Source: Gautieria morchelliformis
Lineage: Eukaryota > Basidiomycota > Agaricomycetes > Gomphales > Gomphaceae
Reading direction: 5' to 3'
DNA: 64,000 nucleotides
Assembly: GCA_015179125.1 (NCBI GenBank)
Contig: WHVA01000244.1
Coordinates: 1 to 64,000, forward strand
Made by a program: the position numbers and the translations under genes. Every line of letters starts with the position of its first letter. Position 1 is the first letter of the stretch. Positions 22,790-34,480 of this stretch are shown here, piece after piece. Below the pieces are notes generated by a model. It searched no databases. It was given only the letters and a program-made list of their open reading frames with translations, and was not told the origin of the DNA.

Positions 22790-23438
22790 TGTTACGTATC
22801 AAGATTTCCACAAGTCGGAACTAGAAAGGACAACCGCTTCAACTTATGTGTTGCACCCCCAATGATCTATCATCCTAGGTATTTTGGATTGCAGGTCGGA
22901 AGTCGGAAAGTATTGAACTAGGGAGAGGTCAGAAGTTGGGTTGGAAGGCAGAAGGCAGGGAGACAGAGGTCTTGCAACACTCGCTGTGCTAAGAACAGGA
23001 GATAGAGCGAAGGAAATCCAGTATCAAAGGCAATTATCTGATTCCAGAATAATGAGCATACATGAGGGCTTCTATACAAAGAGCTGAGACAACAGGTAAT
23101 GGGGTAGTACTAAGCAAATTACGGAGGAAGCGGAAGTTAGATAGACATACGGGGTAAGTAACTAATTGGGAACAAAAGACTACAAGGGGGTCCAGGGTAG
23201 AGTAAACACAATGGCAAAAGAACAAGGGGTCGGAAAGCATATCTGACATAATGGAACAACAGGACTCCAAAGGGGATGCACATATGGTCTTACTGTGCTG
23301 CGAGTCGAGTCCGGTGAGTCCCAGTAATAGAGTCGAAAGAACAAAGGATATAACAAGGGGTGGGATTGTCAAAATTATCGCAGGGTCGGAATGTGAGCAG
23401 AACTGAGTGTCAGAAGTCAGAAATGCATGGTCATAACA
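22790..23438 (-). mobile_element. LTR, gypsy-type, family B, minus orientation
   Basis: 649 bp, TGTTACGTAT at the left and GGTCATAACA at the right, the reverse complement of the LTR at 10649-11340. A TATA region reads TTTGTATAGAAGCCC on the minus strand (about 23075). Left flank is AATAC, right flank TGGTG; no target duplication. Fossil. Confidence 0.75.
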
Positions 23439-23640
23439 TGGTGCCTGGGCACTGTATGGATGGAGAGGCAAATGGTGGCACTGTACCATACATGGAAGGG
23501 ACTGATGGTGTCAGTGCACTGGATGGGTGCCATTATTGGAAGCTAAAGGAACGGTGCATGAGCACCATAAGCTAATCCCAACAAGGGGTGGATATTGTAT
23601 TTACAACATGGAGTGGATGTATATACCGCCGGCTGTACAC
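23439..23640. other. Short unassigned stretch
   Basis: No recognised feature between the LTR and the LINE tail. Confidence 0.4.
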
Positions 23641-23900
23641 ACTTAATACAGCATGCCTCCACCAGTTGCCCCAGCGTGCGAGAAGGCAGACGAAACTGTC
23701 CACCACTTCTTGTTTGACTGCAGGGCCCACGAGCATGCCTGCCAGACACGGGCTGAGGGGGAAGCTAGGTAGCAAGGCCAAGTACACGAAGGTGCTCTTA
23801 CGAAGCAAGTGAGGGATTACAGCGCTGTTATACTATGTAGGTGCCACAAAACAGCTGGACGGCATCTTTGGTGATGTCTCCCATCAAATTCCTACATAAT
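23641..23900 (+). pseudogene. LINE ORF2 C-terminal tail, decayed
   Basis: A plus-strand frame reads PACEKADETVHHFLFDC, the LINE ORF2 zinc knuckle, closely paralleling PACRRANETVHHYLFRC in the LINE at 8277-10483. It then shifts frame near 23750 into GKLGSKAKYTKVLLRSK and, past a stop, GITALLYYVGATKQLDGIFGDV. So at least one frameshift and one stop. No RNase H was seen upstream, so this is a heavily 5'-truncated copy of a different, older LINE. Confidence 0.6.
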
Positions 23901-24399
23901 GATGGAGCTATCCACCAGCCAGATACCTATACTTCAGGACGTGGCGCCAGAACCGCCACCATCACATAACCACAAACAGCTTGCGTGATGACATACACGG
24001 ACTCGAATCGGCGGGAACGAGGGGACAAGCCCACCATGACGGTCAAGGCGGCAGAGCAACATGTCATGGACTTCACCTATTATTCTTTCAGCTGCAGCGC
24101 TTCATATGTCGTGCAGGCACACCTAGGCGGCCAGGCACTTATGATGTTAGACATACCACATGACTCCAACAACCAGAGTGAGAGGCTACCTTATCTCGTA
24201 CGAAAGTGGGGCGGTAAACAGTCTCAAGCCGGGCAAGCAGGGGAGTAGGACCGTCACCGATACATCCACCCGCTTGAGGATGCAACGGAATGGAGTGAGG
24301 AGGAAGGCACACCCAATATTAGGTACATTGAGTGTAGCGACCACCATAGGTTACCCAGGTGGTATAAAATGATGAAAAAAATAAACAAAAAATTTTTAA
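23901..24399. other. No gene recognised
   Basis: Plus-strand frames around 23985-24248 (reads MDFTYYSFSCSASYVVQ, ALMMLDIPHD) look weakly protein-like without a firm family. An A-rich patch at 24366-24400 could be a LINE tail remnant. Confidence 0.3.
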
Positions 24400-25870
24400 C
24401 CACACTCTACATTGATGTCACACAACAAGCAGTGGAGTCCAGAGCAGGCCTCACCCTCACTGCTTTTCTTGTGTCTTCTCCCACTGCACAGACCGTGTGC
24501 CCTTGCTCGCCACCGAGACACTCGTCCCGGCACTCACCCCACGCTCGATGTCTGACAGTCATGCCTCCGCCGGGCTGAGCACCCAGCCAATGCCGAGCGG
24601 CACCACAGACACAAGCGCGGACGCGATCCCGTGCGAGCGCGCGTCGAGCAGCGGCTGCGTGGACGACAGGAGCGCTCTCAGCGCGACGACGGCGCCCATG
24701 GAGTTCTGGCCGGAGCGAAGGGTGCGGAGGGTGTGCTGGGACGCTGTGAGTACGACGAGCCCACAGGCATCCGTGTCTGAGTTTGGGGTGCTGGTGGAGG
24801 CGGGGGGTCAGGGTCTGTGGTGGGGGAGCACGCACTGCAGCACAGTGTGGGGCTCTTTGTGCAGGCTCTTGGGGCGGATGAACTTGGGCTGTAGAAGATT
24901 TTCGATGAAAAAGAGACGGTGGGCGATGAGCGGGCGGCCGTCAATGATAGTCAGTCGGTCTGTCAAGCCTCCGCGCGCAACAAGCGGATCTGCGCCGAGT
25001 CAGCGCTGAGACGGCAGGAGGGAGGCACATACTGGCCTTGAAGTTGCTGGGTGGCGCCCAGGCCGTCCATGCAGGCCGAAGGAGGTACTTGTCCCCAGAG
25101 CGCAAAGGCGGGAGCTCAAAGAACGGACTTGTGGTATGCCATTCAAAGTGGAGATGTGGGGGCGCGCGCAGAGAAACCCAGACTCCGGGCTCATGCTCCC
25201 CGCTGTTAGATCTGCTCCTCGCAAGTCCATCCGCACCGTGTCGGTATTCCAGAGTGCTGGCGGGGGTGAACAAGCAAGAGTTACATCAGATGTAGCACGA
25301 GCGGAATCAGGAAAGCTGAGCTGACCGTCTTTGGCGAAGGGGCTCAGGAAGGGCGGCATGGCGCGCTCAATACCGGCAGGCTCGACGAGGCCAAGCTGAA
25401 AATATAAAATAAATTATATTAAAAATAAAAAATTTTAAAACATTTACTCACTTAAAAACCATTACCACTTTATAAGCGGCGCTGTGAAGAGAGTGCGATG
25501 TAAGCGGATTCGACAACGGCCTCGATGGTGTGCGCGCCGCACCAAGCACGTCTGAGAGAGGATCGTGTATAACTGCGTCTGTCTGGTCGAATATGAATCC
25601 ACGCTGCTCAAGCCGAAGTTGACGCTGATGGCGCGTGACAGTGAGCTTGTCCCCTGCAAAGTCGAGCACCGCGTTCTCCCACGCATCACATCTGTATGTC
25701 ACCTTCGGAGCCTGTGGCTTTGGGCGCTTCAGAGGGAAGATTCTGCGGCTTCCATAATGAGACATACAGTGGAGACGCCGCCAAGGATGTCGCTGTATGT
25801 GCGGATGAGGGATACGCGCAATGCCGTGCGGATGCATGTGTCAAGTCCGGGACGTTGCAAAAGGTAGGTG
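24400..25870 (-). pseudogene. Unrecognised spliced host-like gene, decayed
   Basis: GC-rich minus-strand coding pieces separated by intron-like gaps. From the 5' side: WENAVLDFAGDKLTVTRH and GFIFDQTDAVIHDPLSDV (about 25690-25540); an AT-rich gap of about 55 nt with a good GTGAGT donor and TTTTCAG acceptor (25449-25395); LGLVEPAGIERAMPPFLSPF (about 25394-25335); TSPFFELPPLRSGDKYLL (about 25140-25085); TIIDGRPLIAHRLFFIENLL (about 24950-24890); ASQHTLRTLRSGQNSMG and PLGIGWVLSP (about 24755-24570). The pieces read like one real protein but need several frame changes and pass stop codons, so the gene looks dead. I do not recognise the family. Confidence 0.4.
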
Positions 25871-26460
25871 GTGCACCTCAAATCGTCTCAGATTTGAACT
25901 CCTGTCTAGGGCCATAAACGTCCTACATAGAACCTCACGCAAGAGACGAGGTTTGCATACCATGAGCGCATCTTATTGCCTGGTGATACTATGATGCATT
26001 CCACCTTGTTGGTGCATGTCGTGCGTATGCATGTGAAACATGAGGCAGAGCCTCGTGGGACCTAAAAACGAGTGTGACGTGGATCGGAGCAGGGTGAACA
26101 ATGGGTCCATGAGATGCAATGGACGTGAAAACATTCCATATATGATAGTCACTTGTTTCTCCCCGTGCAAAGAGCCATTGTCATGCCCAGGCCTCTGATA
26201 TGTGTGCGAAGGGCCTAATGATCGACTGAGTGTAGGTGTGTACTAATCAGCGTATGCGTGTCTTCAATAAGATGTGGTTGAGCTGTGGCGATATGAACCG
26301 ACATCAACAAAAAGCCCAGCGTAGTGTACACAACCAGTCAATTCGCAAACATTATGAGGAAGCGGAGTTTCGGGTGTTTAGAAACCCACGGGGAAGATGA
26401 AAAAACAGCCAGGGAGGTTGTGGAGTCACCGGACATGCGGGAGCCTCTAAATTGCCATAC
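25871..26460. other. No gene recognised
   Basis: Mixed-composition sequence without a long frame. Its last 5 bases (CATAC, 26456-26460) are the left target duplication of the next LTR. Confidence 0.4.
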
Positions 26461-27021
26461 TGTAAGGACCCGGCCTTTGGCCGGCTACTTACCGGTAGAA
26501 CCTTCTTCCGAGCCCGAGCCTTGTGATATTCATGCCCGAGTACATATGATACTTATCCGTGCCCGAGCCCGATCTCGAGCTTGAACTCATATCCGACCTT
26601 GATCCTATGCCCGTATCCCCTTAGTTACTGATTCCGCTCCATCACGCATCATTCGTATATTACCTCGCCCTGACCTCGGTCTCCTGACCTCGCCCTGACC
26701 TCCACTAATCTGTTCGCCCCTGACTTGCACCTCGTCCGTATATAACCCCCTTGTATGCATTCCTACTCCTCAGTCTGAAAATCAACTATCGTGTCCCTTC
26801 GATCCCTAGCTAGTTTCTACGCCTCGCCTCTTAAGCCAGAACCTCGCCTCTTATTCGTTTACCTCCGAAATTGGGACTCGTGCGTAGGGTCGGCGCAGCA
26901 CATAAGCTGAAGCCTAGTCCCTCTCCGACTTCCCCATCCAAACCTCGCCCCGTAACCTCGGACCTTGCCTCGGGTTTCGTCCCCGACCTCGGTCAACCTT
27001 ACGACGGATCGTACCGTAACA
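26461..27021 (+). mobile_element. Solo LTR, gypsy-type, family C, with 5-bp TSD
   Basis: 561 bp from TGTAAGGACC to CCGTAACA, flanked on both sides by CATAC (26456-26460 and 27022-27026), a perfect 5-bp target duplication. It is rich in CTCG/CCTCG blocks and carries GGCGCAGCACATAAGCTGAAG, which parallels the GGCGCAAC...AAGTTGAAGC block of family B. A solo LTR left by LTR-LTR recombination. Only the LTR remains; fairly recent by its intact ends. Confidence 0.85.
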
Positions 27022-27959
27022 CATACATTAGAACCACAACCCAGTCGACCAATGGATGCTTGAGCCTCAGGATGACCATTGTCATAATTGGGCACAAAAC
27101 CATGGACATGCAGGAAGATAATGAGCACACGACAAGATGAAGGTTGATTAGATCCTCGCCAAAGGGTATGAACGCAGGTCGAGGAGATTTGGCATCCCGG
27201 GAGTGGAGAGCGACCACGTGCAGCAGGCCTCAGGAGGCAGTGACGAACAACTCCACTTCGAGTCTCAGCCAGGAGGTAGCAGCATAGGTTAAGTAGGTCT
27301 AGCAAGTAAGGGAGAAAGCTAGGATTGATGTATTATAGTGTTACACAAGGTACAGCCTGCACGCAGGCAAGAAGTGCACAAGATGTCGATGAACTTGAAC
27401 CGAGCTGAAGAATTGTTGAAGAAGATTGTTTACAGTAACGCGGTTGATCAGTACACACACGTGTACAACTAGCGATGTAACACAAGGTACGTTGCTATGT
27501 AGAAGGCTAGAGCAGGCAGGTTCAAGGTCACTTTCTCACGGGTGCTGTTTACGTCTACCTTATGTAAGACATGACCCACGATATACACCATCGACGTTTC
27601 AACTCCGCCAGTGCGCCGACGGTCCCTCCCCAACAAGAGACGCAAGCAGGGACGCAAGCATGGAATATTCCCCAAGAGGACTCGGCGTCCGCCTCGGCCG
27701 TACTGTAAGCCCTCTGCGTGTGCTTACTGTGTGGTCCGGTCTCGCAAACAAATATGGACGCTCTCTCGACGAGGATGTTGACACTGGATCTGCGCACCAG
27801 TGGGCTTATAGTAGACTTGTAGCGCACTTGCTGTACCAGGTTTGGAGAAAGCGCATACCATGGTCCATGTACGTAGTACTGCGTACTGCAAACTCACTCA
27901 TTTTAATCGTTCAGTTACTTATTCTCAAAAGCTTGTCCATTCCGAATAAAGGGGAGATA
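27022..27959. other. No gene recognised
   Basis: About 940 bp of mixed sequence. The string ACACAAGGTAC occurs twice (27344 and 27480 regions), about 136 bp apart. A plus-strand frame at 27426-28001 has no known motif and runs into the Helitron end, so it is probably spurious. Confidence 0.35.
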
Positions 27960-28325
27960 TCTAAGAGTGAAACGGGGGCAGTGGGTTGTGGGCGCCACTG
28001 ACTAATAATGTTATGTAAAAATTAGGTCAGCGGAGCGAGCAGCGCAGCCGCGAGCCCTAGGCCCCTGGCCCAGGCCAGACCATTGACGCTGCGCAGCAGT
28101 GTCCCAGGTCACGTGACCGGTTCACGTTCGTCGCGACCATACGTGAGGGTGGTCCGTGCACGACCCTTCGCTCGGTATAAAGAGAGCGATGCTGCAGAAC
28201 CGCACTCCCCACCGGTGTCTTCCTGTGTTCTGGCTGTGCTGGTGGGCTTACAATTGCTTTGGCTGGGCTCTGGGTGTCTTTGTGTGTGTCTCTGGGTGTC
28301 TCTGGGCTTCTCTGGCTGTGAATTG
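27960..28325 (+). mobile_element. Helitron 5' end, plus orientation
   Basis: A^TC junction at 27959/27960 followed by TCTAAGAGTGAAACGGGG and GTGGGTTGTGGGCG. The next 100 bp, ending GCAGCCGCGAGCC, match the order of blocks seen downstream of the Helitron 5' edge at 14842 (minus). A promoter-like CGGTATAAAGAG lies near 28172. No Rep or helicase coding follows; the element is cut short or non-autonomous. Confidence 0.55.
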
Positions 28326-28800
28326 ACACCAGCTTCTGCTTCAATGTCCTGTATATTTTTTTGATATTTTTTCGCAAATACATATCAATAAACCTAACTT
28401 ATTAATAGCCAACTTAATTATCCTGTACATTTTTTTGACATTTTTTCGCAAATAGACAACCTTAATCACTGCCAACTTAAATATCCTGTACATTTTTTTG
28501 ATATTTTTTTGCAAGTAGATATCAATAACTTATTCTGACTTGGCTAAAGTTAATAACAACTTCTGTTTTAATGTAGTGTGTTTTCTTTTTATCTTTTTTT
28601 GAAAAATAAATATAGATATCAATGAATTATCCTGACTTTGGTAAACTTTGTACCAGCTTCAGCTTAAATGTAGTGTACATTTTTTTGACATTTTTTCAAA
28701 AGGTAGATATCAATAAATTATCCTGACTTTGCTAAAATTAATGACAACAGCTGCTTAAATGTGGTTTCTTTTGCTATTGTATATATGTCACAAAATAGAT
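28325..28800. repeat. AT-rich tandem repeat, about 75-95 bp unit
   Basis: Five to six diverged copies of a unit containing CTTAAATATCCTGTACATTT, then TTTTTGATATTTTTTCGCAA and TAGATATCAATAA. It sits inside the region downstream of the Helitron 5' end. Confidence 0.8.
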
Positions 28801-28810
28801 ACTGATACAT

Positions 28811-29733
28811 GTCCCTGATATGTGTGAGGACACGTTACGTTTGGGGACATGCTACCTGTGAGGACACGTTACGTGTTAGGACACGCTACCTGTGAGGACA
28901 TGTTATGTGTGGGGACACGCTACCTGTGGGGACACGTTACGTGTGGGGACATGCTACCTGTGAGGACACGTTACATGTGAGGACACGCTACCTGTGGGGA
29001 CACGCTACCTGTGGGGACACGCTACCGGTGGGGACACATTACGTGTGGGGACACATTACGTGTGGGGACATGCTACCTGTGAGGACATACTACCTGTGGG
29101 GACACGCTACCTGTGGGGACACATTACGTGTGGGGACATGCTACCTGTGAGGACACGTTGCGTGTGGGGACACGCTGCCTGTGAGGACATGTTACGTGTG
29201 GGACATGTTATGAGTGGGGACACGTTACATGTGAGGACACACTACCAGTGGGGACATGTTACGTGTGGGGACACGCTACCGGTGGGGACACATTACATGT
29301 GGGGACACGCTACCGGTGGGGACACACTACCTGTGGGGACACGTTACGTGTGGGGACATGCTGGCTGTGAGGACACGCTACCTGTGGGGACACGTTACGT
29401 GTGGGGACATGCTACCTGTGGGGACACGCTACCTGTGAGGACACGCTACCTGTGAGGACACGCTACCTGTGAGGACACGCTACCTGTGAGGACACGTTAT
29501 GTGTGGGGACATGCTACCTGTGAGGACACATTACGTGTGGGGACACACTACCTGTGAGGACACGTTACGTGTGAGGACACACTACCTGTGGGGACACGTT
29601 ACATGTGAGGACACGTTACGTGTGGGGCATGTTATGTGTGGGACATGTTTTGTGTGGGGACACGTTATGTGTGAGGACACCCTACCTGTGGGGACACGTT
29701 ACGTGTGAGGACATACTACCTGTGAGGACACGT
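28811..29733 (+). repeat. 17-bp minisatellite, block 2 (about 54 units)
   Basis: Long array of a 17-bp unit alternating GTGGGGACACGTTACGT and CTGTGGGGACACGCTAC forms. Since 17 is not a multiple of three and the unit has no stop in any frame, the array yields open frames with a 17-residue period (GDTLPVGTRYVWGHATC); these are not genes. It is the inverted relative of the block at 16563-17040. Confidence 0.95.
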
Positions 29734-30231
29734 TGTAGAGGACAGGAATTATAGGCAGTAGGTATGGACTTGTTATTCAAAAGAATAGACTAGAAATCAA
29801 TTCACTCTCTCAGTGAATTTAGTGGTCACTGTAAATATATTATACACTACCTAGAAATCAATTCACTACAGAGGATTTCTAGGTCAATAAATGCAAAGAC
29901 TACTAGACTAATTTACTTGCCTCTCTCAGTGAATTTAGTGGTCACTGAGAGAGGGGGAAATGTGTTCCACTGCGCATGTACTACTACCCGGCCCTTTAGC
30001 GCCCAAGAGCTCGCGCGTCGAAGTCATTTCAGACTCCGCTGGGTGCAGCCGCTTGTGAAAGTAGGAATAACAAGATGAAATAGAGAGATAAGGAATGAGT
30101 GGAAAATTTCGAAAATAACCAGAGAAATGGATGCATAATACAAGAACAATGTGAGAAGAAATTGGAAGGCCACACAACAAATTGGATATATTATGCTTGA
30201 TTTTGGTGCAGGAGCATAAATGCACCCAACA
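29734..30231 (-). repeat. Copia 3' LTR
   Basis: 498 bp, left end TGTAGAGG and right end CACCCAACA on the plus strand. Contains a repeated TCTCAGTGAATTTAGTGGTC motif (about 29810 and 29925). Confidence 0.95.
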
Positions 30232-30244
30232 CGCCCCCTCAAGC

Positions 30245-32007
30245 TTAATATATTCCGATTTGCTCGTTGAGAATCTTCACTCTAGGACTAGGAAGTCCTT
30301 TAGTGAGGATATCTGCCAACATTTGTTCGGTTGGCAAATAAACGAGCTTGGCTTGTTGATTTTTGATTATATCTCGAAGGAAATATAATCGGATGTCGAA
30401 ATGCTTGGTTCTCGTGTGTTGTTGGGTGCCATACGTGATGGCAATGGCTGATTGATTGTCTGAATAAACTTGGATGGGTCTGTTCAGTGGTTGGAATATT
30501 TCAGAAATAAAATGGCGCATCCAAAGAGCCTCTTTGCCCGCATGGGTCAGGGCGACGAATTCGGCTTCAGTTGATGAGAGGGCTACTATCGACTGTTTCT
30601 GGCAACTCCATGAAACAGTGCCTCCATCAATCTGAAATAAGTATGCCGAATACGAACGCCTATGACTCTGTGAACCCCAATCCGCATCTGAATACCCCAT
30701 CAAGCCGTCTTGATTTCTTCCAAGTGTGAGCTTGTAATGCTTCGTGCCTTTCAAATATTTGAAGACACGTTTGACTGCATTCCAGTGTGTGCCACCTGGA
30801 TTTTCAAGGAATTGCGAGAGTAATGACACCGCAAATGCAATGTCAGGTCGAGTGGCTACAGCCGCCCACATCAGTGATCCTATAGCTTGCCTGTATGGAA
30901 ACTTCGACATGGCTTTCTTGCCTCTCTCTGTAGAAGGACATTGGTCTTTAGATAATTTTACGGCTGGATCAAGAGGCGTAGCATAAGTCTTTGCATCTTC
31001 GAGATTAAATTTTTTGATGATCTTCTCGATGTATGCAGGTTGTGAAATTGCAATGGTCTTCTTCTGCCAGTCTCTTTCGATTTTGAGATTCAATAGCCAA
31101 TGAATCTCGCCTAGATCTTTCATACTGAAGACCTGAGCAAGATCTCGTTTGACTTCGTCCAGGACTGATTGATTCTCAGCTGTGATGGTAAGGTCGTCCA
31201 CAGCTGTTGCAATGATCACATGCCCCTTTCCGCCACGTCTATAAAATACAGCCCCGTCTGTGGCTGACGTAGTGAATCCTAACTTGTGGAATTCACCACT
31301 TAGACGTTTGTACCATTCTCTTCCAGATTGCTTGAGGCCGTAGAGTGCTTTCTTCAAAAGTAGCACTTCGCCTTTGTCTCCTGACTCATATCCATACGGC
31401 TGCTTCATGTAAATAGGTTCGGGCAACGTAGCATTGAGGTATGCATAGTCCACGTCCATTTGATGAATAGGCCAGTCATTCCTAGCAGCAATGGCGCATA
31501 TGATCCGTAGGGAGGATAACCGAGCAACAGGTGAGTATGTCTCATCATAGTCGATTCCAAACTTCTGCGTGAAGCCTTGGGCGACCATTCTCGATTTAGG
31601 TACTATTGGTTTCCCTTCTGGATTACGCTTCCAAAGGTAGACCCATTTGTTGCCGACAATGTTGGCTCCAGGAGGTGGTTTGGTTCTTTCCCACACTCCC
31701 TTGTCGATTAGGGCCTCATATCTTTGTCCATTGATTTCTTCCACATAGGATTATTCAGAGCTTCGTCTGCATTGCTAGGTTCAATTTGACTCAAATCCGG
31801 CGCCTTGTTATTGTTTTGACCGTCGGTTAGAAACGCACTGATGGCACACTCATAGCTACTGATGCCATCAATCTCGGAGGATAATTCTTGGTCGAATAAA
31901 ACTTCTTTATGGTCCTCAACGTCCTCGTAAGCTAGCGTAGTCATATGTGCGCCAGTTTGTCTCTGAGTTTGAGATCTATTCACGGGACCTGATGGGGCCG
32001 GCTGCAC
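30245..32007 (-). pseudogene. Copia reverse transcriptase and RNase H region
   Basis: RVT_2-type reverse transcriptase: WVYLWKRNPEGKPIVPKSR, SPVARLSSLRIICAIA, HQMDVDYAYLNATL, KALYGLKQSGREWYKRL, TAVDDLTI (catalytic box), RPDIAFAVSLLSQFLENP. RNase H follows with YSDADWGSQSHRRSYSAYLF, SSTEAEFVALTHAGKEALWM and VYSDNQSAIAI. The hinge upstream of 31744 reads EDVEDHKEVLFDQELSSEID. Broken element part. Confidence 0.9.
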
Positions 32008-32408
32008 TTGTTGTTGACGGATCCTTGCGCTTCTCCTTATCGGTTCAGCTTCTCTAGGTCTGTCATCAACTCCCTGAATAGGTTGCAGCTTTTCAAGATA
32101 TTCTTCGGTGCACTTTCATCAATTTCTTCGATCTTTGCCTCTTCGCTGACTAAGCGACCGGGACAGGCACTGATGCCGGAATGGCCTTCTTCTCCTCTCT
32201 AGACGTAGGTAGCTTGGATTCCTCAATAGAAATGATTGGGACCTTTCCCTTCTTCATTCTGAATCAAACACAACGTTCCGCTCGACAGAAACTTTGTGCG
32301 AGTCAGGCCAATAAACATAATGACCATGGCTCTGCGCAGAAATTCCTATCCACCGAGCTCTCTTGGCACGAGCTTCCAATTTATCTCCCTGAGTGATTTA
32401 ACGTAACT

Positions 32409-33526
32409 TCAGTTCCCCACGCGTGAATGTCTTTGAGATTGGTTTTCATGGTGGATCATCTCGTAGGGCGTTTTATCTGGTAGAGCTCTTGTATGCGTCC
32501 TGTTCCTAAGATAATTGGCATGCTGTATCGCATAGCCCCATAATATCTTAGGAAGGCCTGATTCTAGCAGCATGGCATGAGTTCTCTCAGTGAGAGTTCG
32601 GTTCAGACGTTCCGCAACACCATTGGACTCTGGTGTGTCGTGTACCGTCAACTGATGCTTCGTGCCTTGTTTGGCTAGATGCTGTTCGAATTCAGAGCTC
32701 GTATACTCGCCCCCTCGATCAGAAACAAGTGCCTTGATGTGCACATTTCTCTGTCGAAGCATTAAAGCCTCATAGAGCTTGTACTTTGAGAATGCTTCTG
32801 ATTTGTTCGCCATGAGATAGATCACCGATTCTCTTGAGTAGTCATCGATAAAGGAGACATAATATGACTTTTATGATCGTGAGGTGTCTTGCAGGTCCCC
32901 AGACATCAGAATAAATTCTGTCACCGAATTTTGATGTTCGGTCTCTGGGTTCTCGAGGAAGAGGTTTGCGGCAATCTTGGCCTGAATACACGCATCACAG
33001 ACAATTCTATCGCCTGTGGAGCTCAGTTCAATGCCCAATATCATGCCATGATTTAATAGATGTTGTAGGGACTTCTGCGAGATGTGCCCCATTTTTGATG
33101 AATTTCCATGGCAGACAAACACATATGGGCTTGAGCACTTGGTAACTGGAGGTCTAGTCGATATAAACCATTGACCTTCGGTGCTTGCATCAATACCTTT
33201 CCAGTAGCGTTAGATATTGTGCATTTCTGGCCACCGAGTCGAATGTCGTAGCCAGCATCATCGCACCGACCGATCGAGACGAGGGTAGCAGCAATTTTTG
33301 GAGCATAATATGTATCTTGCAACGTGACTTCTACTGTTCTATCTCCAACCTTATTGGATAATACGAGCAGTCCTGAGCCGAAGGCATCAAAGGTACCTTT
33401 GTTGGCTGCTCGGATAGTCCTCGGCTGTGAGAATTGACAGTAGTTCCTCAATAAATTTTTGTGAGGAGTCATATGCGATGTCGTTCCGGTGTCGAGTATG
33501 ACTATAACTCCTGAGGATGTGCTCAA
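32409..33526 (-). pseudogene. Copia protease and integrase region
   Basis: Protease motif ILDTGTTSHMTPHKNLL near 33500, pre-integrase block MGHISQKSLQHLLNHGMI with VCDACIQAKI (zinc-binding HHCC type, about 33090-32970), and integrase core with VSDRGGEYTSSEFEQHL and VHDTPESNGVAERLNRTL (about 32730-32610). Broken; part of the copia at 29734-34978. Confidence 0.9.
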
Positions 33527-33584
33527 ATTGAAATTAGAGCACTCGTCGAAATTGGTGAAGGCAAGATGCCCATCACCACTTTCC

Positions 33585-34480
33585 TCAGAAGAGACTCTTC
33601 TTCGGCAACATTCGCTTTTGCTTTACCCTTCTTCTTCTTCTTGCCTTTGGCTTTTTCTTCTGACGTGGTCCTTGACCTTCTTTACCACCTCCTTTAGCCC
33701 AGCAATTTTCGATGGAATGTCCAGGCTTTTTGCAGTTGGTGCATACATGCGCCTTCTGCGCCTTCTGGTCCTTCTTAGTAGATGAACCAATAAACACCTG
33801 CTCTTCTTGCGGGAGTGTTTTCTTCCTGTCATACTGAGCCTTTAGTACCCTAATAATATTATCAGGGACCAATGGCATCCCGCATTCTTCAAGCGAAGTG
33901 GTAAGGGCATTCATGACTGCCTCATAGGATGGTGGAAGTGACGCAAGGATTATGTCCATGAATTCTTCTTCGGAAACTCTGGCTCCCATCTCATTAAGAC
34001 GAGCATATAGGTCTTGGGCCTTATCCAAGTGATCTCTCAAGTCTCCATCCTCAGGACATCTCATACTGCGGAGTTGTCTCTGCAGGCTGGTGAGGACCAT
34101 CTTGGGCTTTTTGGTCATCTCATTGACCAGTGCATCCCAAGTCTCTTTTGCTGTCTTCTGCTTCTGTAGCATCAGGGCTAATGACTCTGACACTGAGACG
34201 ATGATTTGGGTCTTGGCTTGTCCTTCTCTAGCAAGGTATCTTTCCAGCTTCTCCTCAGCCTTATCCATCTGAGTTTCCTCAGCTTCTGTAAGAATATGGC
34301 CTGGGGGCATAACTGGAGGATCAGGAGGTCGAGTGACTCTCCCTTCTACATGCTTGAGTAGATTTTTGGACTCGAAATAGCTGATGAGAGTGGCTCGCCA
34401 CAATGGCCAATTACTACCATCAGTAGCAAGCTTCTCAACACCCAATAGCTTCTCAGAAGTGTCTCCGGGGCCCATAACCC
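33585..34480 (-). pseudogene. Copia gag region
   Basis: Capsid-like polyprotein part of the copia fossil: LGVEKLATDGSNWPLWRATL and the UBN2-type block KETWDALVNEMTKKPKM, LRSMRCPEDGDLRDHLDKAQ, ILASLPPSYEAVMNAL, then a zinc knuckle CTNCKKPGHSIENCW near its end. Order and motifs are normal for the family. Confidence 0.9.

Noticed and set aside
23985-24372. Possible alpha-kinase-like fragment
   Set aside because: A loose resemblance (MDFTYYSFS...ALMMLD) only; the key metal-binding and nucleotide motifs are not visible.
28905-29708. Long open frames in the 17-bp minisatellite
   Set aside because: They follow from a stop-free repeat whose length is not a multiple of three; no start context or domain.
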